Source: Butyrivibrio sp. LB2008
GTDB lineage: Bacteria; Bacillota; Clostridia; Lachnospirales; Lachnospiraceae
Length of the DNA stretch: 64,000 nt
Assembly (NCBI RefSeq): GCF_000621565.1
Contig: NZ_JHXZ01000016.1
Coordinates: 1 to 64,000 of the forward strand
Direction: 5' to 3'
The notes under the pieces are model-generated. The model worked only from the letters and a program-made list of their open reading frames with translations. It was not told the origin of the DNA and ran no database searches. The translations under genes and the position numbers were made by a program. Below, piece by piece: positions 44,841 through 54,298 of the stretch; position 1 is the first letter of the stretch, and each line of letters opens with the position of its first letter.

Positions 44841-45938
44841 TCACAGCCCACCTCCCATCATTATATAGATTCCAAAATAGATAAGATTGGGTATGACCGC
44901 CATGAATGCTCCCACAAGCACAGTCCATCTCTTTGAAACAAACAGAAGTACAAGTGTAAAAAGAGCTGCGAGCCCGCTTGAAAAAACAATTCCAAGCTCC
45001 GAGCACATTCCCGAGAACATATTCACAAGTCCGAGCATTATCCACAAAGGCGCCGTCAGTTTCAGCTTTTCCTTAAATCCGCCCTGCACCTCTTTTACCT
45101 TTGACACATCGTCAAACATAAGTAAAAAGATCCAGAAGATCATAGGGAAAACTATATTGCACAAAAGCGCCTTTCCCTGCCATGTTCTTGTAAGAAAAAA
45201 TGCCGCGGGCGTAGTTATCGAAACATTTCCGAATATCATTATGACATTCACGAAGATCATAAATACAGGCAGGTTCTCTTTTTTATCCTTAAAAAGAACT
45301 TTACCTATAAGATAATATACATAATAAACAAGCGGTATGAAAAGCACCTGAACAGCCGAATGTGACACAATTGTCGCATGCACCGACGAACTCTTTGCGA
45401 TAAAAGCTATCCACATTGTAATAACAGCAAGCGCATGTCTGATATCAAGGTCTATCAATACTCCCGTATTGGTATCGACTCTGTTCATAAAATCTCTCTG
45501 CTGTGCAGCAAGAGAATTTGCAACATAGAATGAATCATCCCCGTTAAACGGAGCATACACATAGCTCATAACAATCTGAAACAGCACAAGAGCTATAAAA
45601 ATCCCATAGTAGATCTTTGTCTCCGTCTTGAGCTCGGATAATGCTTTCAGCTTAAACAAAGTCTTATCAAATCTGAATGCTCCGATAAGCGCAAGTATCG
45701 ATGTCACTACCACATAGATCCTTCTGCAATGCGTAAATGCAAACCATTTATAATGCAGCATGCATGGAATCGATATTATTTCAAATAATGCAAAGTAGAT
45801 AAGAAGTCCCAGAACGAACGTAGTTCCAACCGTTTTTCTCTCTTTTGGCAATATAAAATTAAATACCTGCCCGATAAGATAGGGCACTATCAACATCCAA
45901 TAGATGAGTCGCACTACTGACCATGCAACCATAAGCAT
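44841..45938 (-). CDS. N-terminal half of a split polytopic membrane protein (GT-C-like)
   Basis: A 365-residue protein with about nine membrane helices. The luminal loop has FNGDDSFYVANSL, an acidic GT-C-like motif, and RTWQGKALLCNIVFP occurs later, which I associate with the DUF6077 group. The frame ends in GGTGGGCTGTGA and the remaining membrane helices plus soluble domain continue in another frame (43973-44839). GGAG nine bases before the ATG gives the start. It follows uridine kinase by 12 bases. Confidence 0.7.
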   Translation of the reverse strand: MLMVAWSVVRLIYWMLIVPYLIGQVFNFILPKERKTVGTTFVLGLLIYFALFEIISIPCMLHYKWFAFTHCRRIYVVVTSILALIGAFRFDKTLFKLKALSELKTETKIYYGIFIALVLFQIVMSYVYAPFNGDDSFYVANSLAAQQRDFMNRVDTNTGVLIDLDIRHALAVITMWIAFIAKSSSVHATIVSHSAVQVLFIPLVYYVYYLIGKVLFKDKKENLPVFMIFVNVIMIFGNVSITTPAAFFLTRTWQGKALLCNIVFPMIFWIFLLMFDDVSKVKEVQGGFKEKLKLTAPLWIMLGLVNMFSGMCSELGIVFSSGLAALFTLVLLFVSKRWTVLVGAFMAVIPNLIYFGIYIMMGGGL

Positions 45939-45950
45939 ATGTATAATCTC

Positions 45951-46586
45951 CTAAGCAATGTAGTTATCTGTGTCTAGCATACTTTTTATATGCTGCTGCA
46001 GGATACTGATTCCCGTAAGGTTCTCTCCGCCTCTCGGGATAATGATATCCGCATATTTCTTACTGGGTTCGATAAACTGCTCATGCATCGGCTTAACGGT
46101 ATCTGCGTACTGATTAAGAATAGATTCTATGCTTCTTGCACGCTCAACCATATCACGTCTTATTCTGCGCATCAGCCTTTCATCGGCGTCTGTATCAACA
46201 AAGACCTTAATATCCATAAGGTCTCTCAATTCCTTATTCTCAAGAACAAGAATTCCCTCAAGAATTATAACATTCTTTGGCGCGATGTGAACCGTCGCAT
46301 CGGCTCTGTTGTGAATCGAAAAATCATAAACGGGAATATCCACTTCCTCGTTATTCTTAAGCTTTTTTACATCCTCGATCATCATCTGTGTATCGAATGA
46401 ATCGGGATGATCGTAGTTAAGCTTGGACCTGTCCTCGTATGAAAGGTCATTGTGTGCTTTATAATACGAATCATGATTTATGACAACGATGTCATCCCCA
46501 AAATTCTCTTTTATCTTTCTGACTATCGTAGTCTTTCCTGATGCGGTGCCTCCCGCTATTCCAACAATACAAATCTTATCTGGCAT
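45951..46586 (-). CDS. udk: Uridine kinase
   Basis: A 211-residue cytoplasmic P-loop kinase that phosphorylates uridine and cytidine. P-loop GIAGGTASGKTTIV at about 8-21, HDSYYKAHNDL, NYDHPDSFDTQMMIEDV, and DTDADERLMRRIRRDM. Length matches the family. GGAGG stands before the ATG. The gene overlaps the SGNH gene upstream by 11 bases, which places this nucleotide-salvage enzyme inside a surface-glycan operon; it may help recycle UMP released from NDP-sugars. Confidence 0.95.
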   Translation of the reverse strand: MPDKICIVGIAGGTASGKTTIVRKIKENFGDDIVVINHDSYYKAHNDLSYEDRSKLNYDHPDSFDTQMMIEDVKKLKNNEEVDIPVYDFSIHNRADATVHIAPKNVIILEGILVLENKELRDLMDIKVFVDTDADERLMRRIRRDMVERARSIESILNQYADTVKPMHEQFIEPSKKYADIIIPRGGENLTGISILQQHIKSMLDTDNYIA

Positions 46587-48078
46587 ACTTTCCTCCTTTT
46601 GAAGTGAAATACTGATGATCTATCACTTCGCCGGTTTCCTTATCATATATTAGTATCTGGATATCCGCACCTATATAAGCATCGTCATAAAGGTAATTGG
46701 TATCCGTGTCATCCGCCTCATAGAATAATCTGAAATCGTGCTCGACAGGTTGATAGTACATTCGCCCCATAGCTATCTCTATATTCTCAAGGCAACTGTC
46801 CCCCGAAGCCTCATAGATTTTTCCCGATTTCGGATCGTTTATCATTATATACGGGCCCGCCGTGGTTTTTATCATGTTTGAACCGGCTATCTCACTGATA
46901 ATATGTTCCATCGGTTTATCCGTAAAGACCTGTGAACCATCATTGCAATAGAATACAAATCCATATTCCCCAAGAGACATAAGACTCAGTTTGGAAATAA
47001 GATTGTTCTCCTCTCGAATATCATCCCTGATAGTGTCATAGAAATTATTACTGCGTTCTTCCCAATAAGAATAGGCTTTATCGCCCCTGTGGTCGGTAAG
47101 CTTTCCTTTCTTCTTAAGCCAGTCACCTATAGCCCTTGTAGTCTTTGTCGCTCCCACAACATTCAGATGACCGTGATCGTTAAGATCCGAATATATATCT
47201 ATGACATCACCGTTAAGCATGTTAAGATAAGGCACATCGTAAGCCTTTGCGATCGCACCGGCTGAATTTGCCGCAATAATATCTTTTGTCTCAGGATTAA
47301 AAGGATCGAAAGTCACAAGTACACCGATACCACGTTTTTGACACTCCTCGATAATAGCGGCAAGATAGCGTTCCCCAACCGTCTCCTCTTCAAGGATTGT
47401 TCCTTCCTTTGGCTGTTTGCAAAGAAGTATCGATGTCTCCACATCATATCTCATCTCTGCGCCAAACAACTCATTTCGTGACTCATGCCCCGTTATGGAT
47501 TTGAAATCATCTTCGGATATGTATTCCCACCTGTTGTGATATACAAGGAAATTAAAAAGAAATTCTCTCCTTACTTTTTTATCCAAAATAAGGTCGTTCA
47601 TCGCATCTATTTTTAGTTTGTTGCACGGCCATACATCCATATTGAGATGAAGCTGCTCAACAGATGTATTTACCTCATCCTCATCGGGATTTGCCTCCCT
47701 GTCGTCAAGATAGCGATAGTCCTTTTCAAGCATATAGGCATCAACAACAACCCACTTGGGCGTTGTATACTGAAGTGATTCCATCAGCTCCCAATATGTT
47801 GACTGAAGAAGTGAACCATGGCCTCCCATATTATAAGATGTGTAACCGTATTCCTTGTATAAAACCGTCGGATTGATAGCATTTATGACATGCGATGATC
47901 CGATAAACAGAACATCTATCTGATCTTTTTCAGCCATATCAAAAAAATCCGCATACTTATACAGACTGTCTTTTCTCTCCAATACAACCGTCGCCCCATA
48001 TAGAATGACACCTACGGTTAATGTAAAAAATATGCACTTCAATGCAATATTTATCTTTGTTTTTATGCTCATCCCCAT
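46576..48078 (-). CDS. Membrane-anchored SGNH/DltD-like partner of an MBOAT acyltransferase
   Basis: A 500-residue protein with one N-terminal membrane helix (about 12-32) and a large external domain. VLFIGSSHVINAINP has the nucleophile at Ser61/Ser62, and DLNDHGHLNVVGA carries the Asp-His pair near 305. The C-terminal 150 residues form a further domain without known motifs. It follows its MBOAT partner by eight bases and overlaps udk. The role is probably transfer of an acyl group to an extracellular glycan. Starts at 48078 and 48072 are both possible. Confidence 0.78.
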   Translation of the reverse strand: MGMSIKTKINIALKCIFFTLTVGVILYGATVVLERKDSLYKYADFFDMAEKDQIDVLFIGSSHVINAINPTVLYKEYGYTSYNMGGHGSLLQSTYWELMESLQYTTPKWVVVDAYMLEKDYRYLDDREANPDEDEVNTSVEQLHLNMDVWPCNKLKIDAMNDLILDKKVRREFLFNFLVYHNRWEYISEDDFKSITGHESRNELFGAEMRYDVETSILLCKQPKEGTILEEETVGERYLAAIIEECQKRGIGVLVTFDPFNPETKDIIAANSAGAIAKAYDVPYLNMLNGDVIDIYSDLNDHGHLNVVGATKTTRAIGDWLKKKGKLTDHRGDKAYSYWEERSNNFYDTIRDDIREENNLISKLSLMSLGEYGFVFYCNDGSQVFTDKPMEHIISEIAGSNMIKTTAGPYIMINDPKSGKIYEASGDSCLENIEIAMGRMYYQPVEHDFRLFYEADDTDTNYLYDDAYIGADIQILIYDKETGEVIDHQYFTSKGGKYAR

Positions 48079-48086
48079 TCTCGCCT

Positions 48087-49541
48087 TTAAAACTGCTTAT
48101 ATATAAAATCAGATACGTCGTAACCCGGCCCCCATATACCGCATACTACCGTAACCAAAATTCCCACTATCATAATGATCCAGCGAAGCCACATTCCCTG
48201 GCACAGAATCTTTTCCCTTATCACAATTCCTCTATTGTTTACAAGATCGACAATTATCATAAGCACTATGCCAAATATACCGACAAGATAACTACCTCTG
48301 GTAAGACCATACTGGTACATACTTCCGTCAACATATTTCCACGGCGTGAATGCAAATGAATTCCTGATTATCCCAAGAGCCTGATATATGTCATCCGCTC
48401 TGAAAAATACCCATGCATAAGCCACAAGAATGAATGTCCCCACTGTTTTTACAACTCTGTGAGAAAAGCTTGCCCTTCCGACATTAAATACCTTCGTCAC
48501 TTTATCCCTGAAAGGAGAAAGCACACTTCCTATAACCTGATAAATACCGTGAATCAGTCCCCATGCAAGGAATGTAAAATCCGCGCCGTGCCAAAGTCCG
48601 CTGACAGTAAATACTATGAGTATATTGATGAATTTTCTGACAGTGCCTTTTCTGTTTCCGCCAAGCGGAATATAGAGATAATCCCTGAACCAGGAAGAAA
48701 GCGACACATGCCATCTTCTCCAGAACTCCGCAATTGACATCGCAAGATACGGGCACTCAAAATTCTTCATTACATCAATGCCCAAGATTCTGGCAATTCC
48801 TATAGCAATATGTGAATATCCCGCAAAATCCGCATAAATCTCAAACGTATAGAAAATAATAGCAACAAACGCCACTGATCCTCTGATTCCGTCTGATGTA
48901 TCAAATACAGTATTAACAAAAATAGCCAGTCTCTCCGCTATAACAAGCTTGAGGAAATATCCCCAAAGCACCTGAAGAAACCCATTTCTGAATCTGTCAA
49001 AATCAATGGGTTTGGGATTATCAAACTGCGTTAGCATATTCCCCGCTCTCTCTATCGGTCCGGCAACAATCTGGGGAAAAAACGATATAAAAAGCGCAAG
49101 TTTGAAGAAATTCTCTTCGGGTTCTATCTTATCTCTGTATACATCGATAAGATATCCGACAGATTTAAGTATGTAAAAAGAAAGTCCCAAAGGAAGTATC
49201 ATATTAAAATGAGCCGCTTCTACCGAACCAAGTGTAACTTTCTCCAAAATTACCATGAAGAAATTAAGGTATTTAAAAACAAAGAGAATTCCAATGTTAA
49301 AAAGAAGGCATAAGAAAAGTACAAGCTTTGCCATACCTTTTTTCTTGCCAATATAAATTCCCGACATATAAACCGAAAGTATCGACAACAAAAGGATTCC
49401 CACAGCATCTATACCCGCAGTCGAATAAAACACCATGCTCACAATAAGAAGCCAGATATAACGATACTTAGCAGGTACTATAAAGTTGACCAAAACTGCA
49501 ATCGGCAAAAAAGCCATAAATGCAAATGAAATAAAACTCAT
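48087..49541 (-). CDS. MBOAT family membrane O-acyltransferase (AlgI-like)
   Basis: A 484-residue polytopic enzyme with MBOAT motifs FWRRWHVSLSSWFRDYLYIP, LGGNRKGTVRKF, and GLWHGADFTFLAWGLIHG with the catalytic histidine; YLIDVYRDKIEPEENF and EIYADFAGYSHIAIG are also family marks. GGGAG five bases before the ATG. It is a distant paralogue of the enzyme at 40948 and has its own SGNH partner next to it, so two separate acylation systems exist in the locus. Confidence 0.92.
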   Translation of the reverse strand: MSFISFAFMAFLPIAVLVNFIVPAKYRYIWLLIVSMVFYSTAGIDAVGILLLSILSVYMSGIYIGKKKGMAKLVLFLCLLFNIGILFVFKYLNFFMVILEKVTLGSVEAAHFNMILPLGLSFYILKSVGYLIDVYRDKIEPEENFFKLALFISFFPQIVAGPIERAGNMLTQFDNPKPIDFDRFRNGFLQVLWGYFLKLVIAERLAIFVNTVFDTSDGIRGSVAFVAIIFYTFEIYADFAGYSHIAIGIARILGIDVMKNFECPYLAMSIAEFWRRWHVSLSSWFRDYLYIPLGGNRKGTVRKFINILIVFTVSGLWHGADFTFLAWGLIHGIYQVIGSVLSPFRDKVTKVFNVGRASFSHRVVKTVGTFILVAYAWVFFRADDIYQALGIIRNSFAFTPWKYVDGSMYQYGLTRGSYLVGIFGIVLMIIVDLVNNRGIVIREKILCQGMWLRWIIMIVGILVTVVCGIWGPGYDVSDFIYKQF

Positions 49542-49575
49542 TAAATCTCCCTAAGCCCGGTCTGTAACCCTAAAA

Positions 49576-50529
49576 TCATTTTTCTTTTTCAAAATTTATG
49601 CGCTTTTCCTCAACCACTATCGGGCGTCCGATAACTCTGGTATTTATGTTGAGGATGTATTCTCCGGTAAGTCCAATGAAAAAGAGCTGTATTGCCCCTA
49701 TAAGGAACATTCCGATGATCATCGGTGCGTAACCTGCATGGAAGCTATACCAGTGAGTAAGTTTAAGCACAAGATATATAAATGCAACTATCATATCGAT
49801 AAGTGCACAAACAAACCCTGCAATAGTACAGAGTCTTAGTCCCACCTTGGTATATGACGTAATGCTCAACATTGCCGCATCATATAATGTATAGAAATTG
49901 TTATGTGTCTTTCCCGCTCTTCTCTTTGGCTGCTCATATTCTACGGTTGTCATATTAAATCCCTCACCGTACTCGGCAACTATTCCTCTTATGAAAGGAA
50001 CCGGATCGTTGAGCTGTCTAAGAAGTGATATGAAAGTCTTATCATAAAGTCCAAAGCCCGTAAAATGCTCGATCATGCGAACGCTGGACATATTCTTTAT
50101 TGTCTTATAATAGATTGTTCTGAGGAAATAAATAAATCCGTTTTCCTTACTGGACGCTTTTACGCCGCTCACAATCTTGTGGCCCTCTTCCCACTTTTTT
50201 ACAAACACGGGGATAAGCTCAACGGGATCCTGAAAGTCAGCGCACACGGGAATCACACAATCTCCGTCAAGGGAGCACATCCCGTGAAAAGGTGAATTGA
50301 ACTGACCGAAATTGGTTACGTTAAATATCGCCTTTATCTTCTCATTTCCCGCACAGATCTTCTCAATCTTATCTCTTGTTCCGTCCGTTGATGCATTGTC
50401 TATAAAAACAATCTCATAATCATAATCTGAAAGGTCTTTTTTTATGACCTCTTCAACTGCGGAAGATATGCCTTCCACATTCTCCACCTCATTAAAACAG
50501 GGGATCAAAATACTAATCTTTTTTTTCAT
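49576..50529 (-). CDS. GT2 polyprenyl-phosphate sugar synthase (GtrB/DPM1/ArnC-like)
   Basis: A 317-residue protein. The N-terminal catalytic domain has ILIPCFNEVENVEGI, FIDNASTDGT, VCADFQDPVELI (acidic metal site) and VKASSKENG; two C-terminal membrane helices cover about 235-300, ending in GEYILNINTRVIGRP. This is the layout of enzymes that attach a sugar to undecaprenyl phosphate for use outside the cell by GT-C enzymes. Start ATG 50529 follows TAGGAG; the upstream in-frame ATG (16 codons earlier) falls in the terminator hairpin and is rejected. Confidence 0.9.
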   Translation of the reverse strand: MKKKISILIPCFNEVENVEGISSAVEEVIKKDLSDYDYEIVFIDNASTDGTRDKIEKICAGNEKIKAIFNVTNFGQFNSPFHGMCSLDGDCVIPVCADFQDPVELIPVFVKKWEEGHKIVSGVKASSKENGFIYFLRTIYYKTIKNMSSVRMIEHFTGFGLYDKTFISLLRQLNDPVPFIRGIVAEYGEGFNMTTVEYEQPKRRAGKTHNNFYTLYDAAMLSITSYTKVGLRLCTIAGFVCALIDMIVAFIYLVLKLTHWYSFHAGYAPMIIGMFLIGAIQLFFIGLTGEYILNINTRVIGRPIVVEEKRINFEKEK

Positions 50530-50538
50530 AATACTCCT

Positions 50539-50579
50539 AAAAAAATGCGGTGCCGTTTCTAATCTCAAGCACCGCATTT
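50539..50579 (-). terminator. Terminator after the FAD oxidoreductase gene, directly before the next RBS
   Basis: Perfect 11-bp stem AAATGCGGTGC (50543-50553) with GCACCGCATTT (50569-50579), followed on the minus strand by seven T. The T run ends two or three bases before TAGGAG of the next gene, so readthrough or a separate start is needed to express it. Confidence 0.75.
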
Positions 50580-50637
50580 AAAATTTAATCTATCTCTACA
50601 TCATACACTTCGATCTATATTACGAAATGCATTTTCA

Positions 50638-52230
50638 TCAGTCTACCTCGACCTCTTCATTTTCGACATCTTCTGCCTTCTGACCGTCAGTCTCGTGGTA
50701 CTCCTTCTCTGTGTTAACATTCCAAATATTACTGCGGTCTGTCTCGCCGCTTATAATATTCTTTACAACTTCAAACGAAGTGCACATGGAATGATCTATA
50801 TTATTGTATCTGTGCTGTCCGTTACGTCCCACACAGTATAGATTATCTATTGTATTAAGGTACTCGATAAGCTTATCCATCTCATCATAAGTATCAAAGT
50901 ATGCAGGATATGCTTTCTTAACACGTTCCATGTGATAATCAATGACTTCCTTTGCATCGCTTATAAGATTAAGCGTTACCATCTCACCAATGGCCATCTT
51001 AGCAAATTCATCCTCAGTCATATTCCACATCGAATCGCCTTCAAAACAGAAATACTCAAGTCCGAGCCATACTGTATGATCAAGGTCTTTTACAAGGTAC
51101 GGTGACCAGTTGTTGTAGATCTGGAAACGTCCCATCTTAACATTTCTGTCCTGTACATATACCCAGTTATCGGGAACTATATTACCGATAGTCTTGATAT
51201 TGGTCTTATTTACAAGATTAAGCTTGGGAACAAGAACTCCAAGAGTCATGTAATCACGATAAGGAAGACCTGCCGCAATTCTTGCGGGATCTGCGGGAAC
51301 ATCATTCATTCCTGCAACGAGGTCCTTAACAGGCATTGAGCTGATAACAACATCTCCGTCTATATCCATCTCCTTGCCATCCATCATGTATGACACGCCC
51401 TTTATATGATTACCTTCCTTGCGGATCTTGGTAACCTTGGCATTCATGATTATTGTTCCGCCAAGTTTCTTGATCTCTTCCGCAGTAACTTCCCAGAGCT
51501 GACCGGGTCCAAGCTTAGGATAACTAAACTCCTCGATAAGTGAAGTCTCAACCTTTCCGCCCGTCTTACCCGACTTCTTGCGAAGCGCATTCTTAAGTAC
51601 CGCCAAAATGGAAACACCCTTAACTCGCTGTGCTCCCCATGAAGGATCTATCTCTGAAGGATGTCTTCCCCAGAGGTTCTCTGTATAATACTCAAAGAAC
51701 ATCGAATACAATTTCTTTCCGAAACGGTTTATATAGAAATCTTCAAGTGAGTTCTCCTTGCGCTTAAAGAGCATAGCTCCGACATAAGAAAAACCGCACT
51801 GAACAGTCTTTATAAGTCCCATGTTCTTGAAAGTCTCTACCTTAAGTGAGATGGGATAATCATAGAACTTTCTGTCGAAAAAGATTCGTGATACGCGGTT
51901 CCTTCTGAGCATAACTCTGTCAGTCTTCTCAGGATCGGGGCCGCCCTCAGCCATCTTCATAGGCCTGTTCAAAACTATATCATCATAGGTCGGCGAGCCC
52001 TGTTTAGGGAGCATCTTCTCCCACCACTCATTAACTTCGGGAACCTTGGAGAAGAATCTGTGTCCTCCCATATCCATACGGTTTCCCTTATGATTAACAG
52101 TTCTTGAAATACCGCCAAATTTATCAGTTTCCTCAAAAATTACTACCTGATAATCTTTTGACTTGGTCAAAAGCTCATATGCTGCAGTAAGACCCGCAGG
52201 ACCTGCACCTATAATTAAGGCCTTTTTCAT
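50638..52230 (-). CDS. FAD-dependent oxidoreductase, UDP-galactopyranose mutase/amine-oxidase-like
   Basis: A 530-residue cytoplasmic flavoprotein. The dinucleotide-binding motif [17 protein letters not shown] opens the protein, then [23 protein letters not shown] and, near the end, [20 protein letters not shown] for FAD contact. It belongs to the HemY/UGM-like group often found in polysaccharide clusters, where some members rearrange or oxidise NDP- or lipid-linked sugars. A protoporphyrinogen-oxidase role is unlikely from context. It ends in an acidic tail. AGAGGA precedes the ATG by seven bases. The substrate is unknown. Confidence 0.82.
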   Translation of the reverse strand: MKKALIIGAGPAGLTAAYELLTKSKDYQVVIFEETDKFGGISRTVNHKGNRMDMGGHRFFSKVPEVNEWWEKMLPKQGSPTYDDIVLNRPMKMAEGGPDPEKTDRVMLRRNRVSRIFFDRKFYDYPISLKVETFKNMGLIKTVQCGFSYVGAMLFKRKENSLEDFYINRFGKKLYSMFFEYYTENLWGRHPSEIDPSWGAQRVKGVSILAVLKNALRKKSGKTGGKVETSLIEEFSYPKLGPGQLWEVTAEEIKKLGGTIIMNAKVTKIRKEGNHIKGVSYMMDGKEMDIDGDVVISSMPVKDLVAGMNDVPADPARIAAGLPYRDYMTLGVLVPKLNLVNKTNIKTIGNIVPDNWVYVQDRNVKMGRFQIYNNWSPYLVKDLDHTVWLGLEYFCFEGDSMWNMTEDEFAKMAIGEMVTLNLISDAKEVIDYHMERVKKAYPAYFDTYDEMDKLIEYLNTIDNLYCVGRNGQHRYNNIDHSMCTSFEVVKNIISGETDRSNIWNVNTEKEYHETDGQKAEDVENEEVEVD

Positions 52231-52329
52231 TATTTTATCCTCTATTCTCTAAATAATCGTTCGTTAAAAATTATATGTACGAACAACAATAGTAGTATAC
52301 CCTACCCCAAGGCATTCTTCAATATATGC

Positions 52330-52529
52330 GTTCCATAGGTGGGATTTTCGCAGTGTTATGTTCGTTGACATTCAAGGCATACGCGGGTGGGAATATTTAT
52401 TCTTCGCTCCTAAACTCGCCCGTACCGGGCTCAAACAGACAGAGCGAGGGCAGAATAAATATTCCCGCCCGCATATGCTCTTGAATGTTACAACTCACAT
52501 AAAAACTGTGAAAATCCCACCTATGGAAC
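52330..52529. repeat. Long imperfect palindrome, element 1 (about 200 bp)
   Basis: Arms of about 80-85 bases pair from GTTCCATAGGTGGGATTTTC at the left end with its near-perfect complement at the right end. Matching blocks include CATTCAAG and GGGAATATTTATTC. Near the centre is GCCCG-TAC-CGGGC (52418-52430). Several mismatches would be G-U pairs in RNA. It could be a mobile palindromic repeat or encode a structured RNA. Confidence 0.75.
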
Positions 52530-52736
52530 TACGTAGCGGCAACCCCACTATACATCTCTGCTTTTCAGCTATAATCACGTTTCCGCAGTTCTCACAAACG
52601 TAAAAATCAATCAATATTCTTTGTAAAACATTCATTAACATTGTATATTATGAATTACTTTGCGATTAAAATCAACCTTTTTCTACTCCTTTGGAAAAAT
52701 AATGATTTCGCAGCCACTCCATTGAATAAACAGCCA

Positions 52737-52973
52737 GACCTATACGGCCATTTTTCGCAGCCGGCAGCGGCGGTATCGGTTTGGAAATGCGCAGTTTTCG
52801 GACGAGCAAGATGATTTTCGAAATTAAAAAAACAGGGAATGCTGACTTCTCTGAACAACGTGAAAGGAAGCATTCCCTGTTTTTTTAATTTCTGAAAATC
52901 ACTGCGCAGACGTACACAAGCATTTCCAAACTGATACCGCCGCTGCCGGCTGTGAAAAATGGCCATATAGGTC
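52737..52973. repeat. Long imperfect palindrome, element 2 (about 237 bp)
   Basis: Outer arms begin GACCTATACGGCCATTTTTC and contain AGCCGGCAGCGGCGGTATC on the left, with near-complementary sequence on the right. A variable internal loop follows, then a perfect 22-bp central stem that acts as terminator. Element 1 shares the ATTTT(T)CGCAG motif in its outer arm. Confidence 0.8.
52822..52890. terminator. Strong bidirectional terminator inside palindrome element 2
   Basis: Perfect 22-bp stem (52822-52843 with 52869-52890), 25-base loop, with the core CAGGGAATGCT and seven A/T on each side. On the minus strand it ends the transcript of the SGNH lipoprotein gene at 53002. Confidence 0.75.
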
Positions 52974-53001
52974 GTCCGCTTATCACATGTGTCGCATATG
53001 T

Positions 53002-54201
53002 TTAGTCATCGTCATCGGATCCTGCGCCGTGCTCTCGGGCGAGAGGGTAGGCACCGGCCTTGAGTTTCTCGTAGGCTTCGGGGTAGCGCTCCTCAAGCTC
53101 ACTGTCGGAAATCATGAAATAATCTTCAGGATCGAATTCGTTTATTTTGATATAGTCATTCTCAAGATATGCGTAAGGCTCGTTCTCCTCGTAGAAGTTC
53201 GGAATGTGCGCAAGGAGTCTTGCAAATACATTACGTCCCTTCTCCGTGAGATGAGTACCGTCCATGAGATACTCCTCTGCTGTATCAAGATACAGATCGC
53301 ACTTCTTGTTGTCATTCATAGCATCAAAATCTATGAGCTTCTTGTCCTCGGCTACATTTAAAGCCTTTCTTGCATAGTTAGCAAGAGTGTCAACTCCGTA
53401 GCTTACTACGTAAGAATCTCCGAGGAACTTACCCTGAGAATCCTTGTAAATTCCGTAGAACGGAGTCATCATAACAATCTTGGCATTCGGGCTGATATCT
53501 TTAAGGGTGCTGACTCCCACCTCGAGCGCCTCATAATATGAATGAAGAGGATTACCTTCAAACTGAGTCTTATCAAGCGGCATTTTTGTAAAGAAGTCAT
53601 TTGCGCCGTACTCTATAAAGTAATAGTCAACTTCTTCAGGATCTATCTTGTTAAGGTTATCAAGAACTACCGGATAATTGGCAAAAACTCTGTCTTTGTC
53701 AACTTTGCCTGCAAGGCTGTAAGCTATTCCGTTAAAAGAAATAGAATCCCACTTATCCAAAGATGCGTCTGATGTTGAATGTTCAAGCGCAGCAGTAGTT
53801 CCGCCTATTCCAAGGTTATATGCAACAGAATTGGGAACTCTTTCAGATACAAGCGAAGCAAGATCCGTTCCGCTGTCTCTTCCGTTCTCAATCTGGCTGT
53901 CGCCGATAAATACCATTACTACCTTGTCATCATCTGCCTGTGGCTCTTCCTGAGGTTCTTCCTCTTTGGTTGTCGAAGCAACCGAACTTGACTCTTCAAG
54001 CATAGGCTGATAAATATCCTCTGCAAAGATCAATGTTCCTCCCTGTGTTGCCTCTTCACTTGTTCCGCTTAACCCTGTTGCAAGTTCATCATTTATATAC
54101 TCAAATGCCGCATCTGCGTCCGATCCAATTGAGGAACAGCCGCATGTCAGCATAACTACAGATGTCAAGCCCGCAACAAGTCCAATAAATTTTTTCTTCA
54201 T
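53002..54201 (-). CDS. Secreted SGNH/GDSL hydrolase, probable lipoprotein
   Basis: A 399-residue protein with a signal peptide (MKKKFIGLVAGLTSVVML) and an atypical lipobox region TCGCSS. After a Ser/Glu-rich linker the SGNH domain has VFIGDSQIENG with Ser102, NLGIGGTT, EYGANDFF and DGTHLTEKG with the Asp-His pair, so the active site is complete. Likely a deacetylase or esterase acting on wall or exported glycan. It ends in an acidic tail DDDD. ATG 54201 follows GAGGAGG; the longer in-frame start is rejected. It has upstream promoter-like sequence and the element 2 terminator downstream. Confidence 0.87.
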   Translation of the reverse strand: MKKKFIGLVAGLTSVVMLTCGCSSIGSDADAAFEYINDELATGLSGTSEEATQGGTLIFAEDIYQPMLEESSSVASTTKEEEPQEEPQADDDKVVMVFIGDSQIENGRDSGTDLASLVSERVPNSVAYNLGIGGTTAALEHSTSDASLDKWDSISFNGIAYSLAGKVDKDRVFANYPVVLDNLNKIDPEEVDYYFIEYGANDFFTKMPLDKTQFEGNPLHSYYEALEVGVSTLKDISPNAKIVMMTPFYGIYKDSQGKFLGDSYVVSYGVDTLANYARKALNVAEDKKLIDFDAMNDNKKCDLYLDTAEEYLMDGTHLTEKGRNVFARLLAHIPNFYEENEPYAYLENDYIKINEFDPEDYFMISDSELEERYPEAYEKLKAGAYPLAREHGAGSDDDD

Positions 54202-54298
54202 TTTTCCTCCTCGCTGATACTTCATCAAGTTTAATTCTAACACCTATATCGTCATAATATTACGAAAGGAAATGAAAATTAATGAAATCTGCTGTTAA

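Larger units (their letters stand above)
52231..53001. other. 770-base gap with two long imperfect palindromes
   Basis: No credible gene is seen. The gap holds element 1 (52330-52529) and element 2 (52737-52973), listed separately, joined by AT-rich sequence. A TATAAT-like box near 52270 could belong to a promoter of the oxidoreductase gene, but no -35 fits well. Confidence 0.6.

Noticed and set aside
44809..45045. 78-codon minus-strand frame across the split membrane gene
   Set aside because: Third frame with unusual Cys/Trp content, no ribosome site; the two other frames carry the real protein.
52358..52966. Short open frames within the two palindromes
   Set aside because: They follow the inverted repeats, lack ribosome sites and have no protein-like composition.
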